Assembly: GCA_946479405.1 (NCBI GenBank)
Contig: CAMLGD010000062.1
Span: forward strand, 1-15,569
Direction: 5' to 3'
Length of the DNA stretch: 15,569 nucleotides
DNA from: an uncultured Vogesella sp.
GTDB lineage: Bacteria > Pseudomonadota > Gammaproteobacteria > Burkholderiales > Chromobacteriaceae
Position 1 is the first letter of the stretch. Each line of letters starts with the position of its first letter. This document shows positions 15,546-15,569 of the stretch, piece after piece. The notes beneath the pieces are model-generated. The model worked only from the letters and a program-made list of their open reading frames with translations, did not search any database and was not told the origin of the DNA. The translations under genes were made by a program, and so were the position numbers.

Positions 15546-15569
15546 GTCTCTGAGAGGTGCGCTACCGTT

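Noticed and set aside
15546..15569. Partial tRNA at the right edge
   Set aside because: A GGTAGCGCACC string on the - strand recalls a tRNA D-arm, but too little sequence is present and no acceptor or T-arm pairing can be tested.

Overview
The window looks like a stretch of chromosome from a GC-rich betaproteobacterium, most likely of the order Neisseriales (Chromobacterium/Vogesella/Aquitalea type). This is inferred from protein flavour and from the gene order lepA-lepB-DUF4845-rnc-era-recO-pdxJ-acpS-nagZ. No rRNA, tRNA, CRISPR array or insertion sequence was recognised, and the species cannot be fixed from the sequence alone.

Region 1 (1-7567, + strand) is a tightly packed housekeeping cluster. 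It holds the 3' two thirds of lepA (translation factor EF4), lepB (signal peptidase I), a small DUF4845 membrane protein, rnc (RNase III), era (ribosome-assembly GTPase), an ABM-fold small protein, recO (recombination mediator), pdxJ (vitamin B6 synthesis), acpS (holo-ACP synthase) and nagZ (muropeptide recycling). Genes overlap by 1-20 bases or sit 3-26 bases apart, so this reads as one co-transcribed or translationally coupled unit. It ends at a clear intrinsic terminator at 7536-7567, which also serves the convergent gene.

Region 2 (7587-10135, - strand) has two genes separated by an AT-rich stretch. One is a periplasmic SBP_bac_3 solute-binding protein with no transporter partners beside it. 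The other is cobQ/cbiP (cobyric acid synthase), standing apart from any other cobalamin gene. The 8461-8640 gap is about 31 % GC by hand count, in sharp contrast to its surroundings.

Region 3 (10244-15364, + strand) is the most interesting part. A DUF1887 protein, of the Card1/Can2/VC1899-like architecture (CARF-like N-terminus plus PD-(D/E)xK nuclease), is divergent from cobQ. It keeps its nuclease motif, but its CARF ligand motif looks degenerate and no CRISPR or cas gene is near. Next comes a two-gene unit: an NMT1/SsuA-type solute-binding lipoprotein whose stop codon overlaps the start of a 947-residue membrane PAS-PAS-GGDEF-EAL protein. No ABC permease or ATPase is present, so the binding protein probably acts as a ligand-sensing partner of the cyclic-di-GMP enzyme, as in the NspS-MbaA arrangement. 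The window ends in non-coding DNA with a strong palindromic hairpin that probably terminates a - strand gene beyond the edge.
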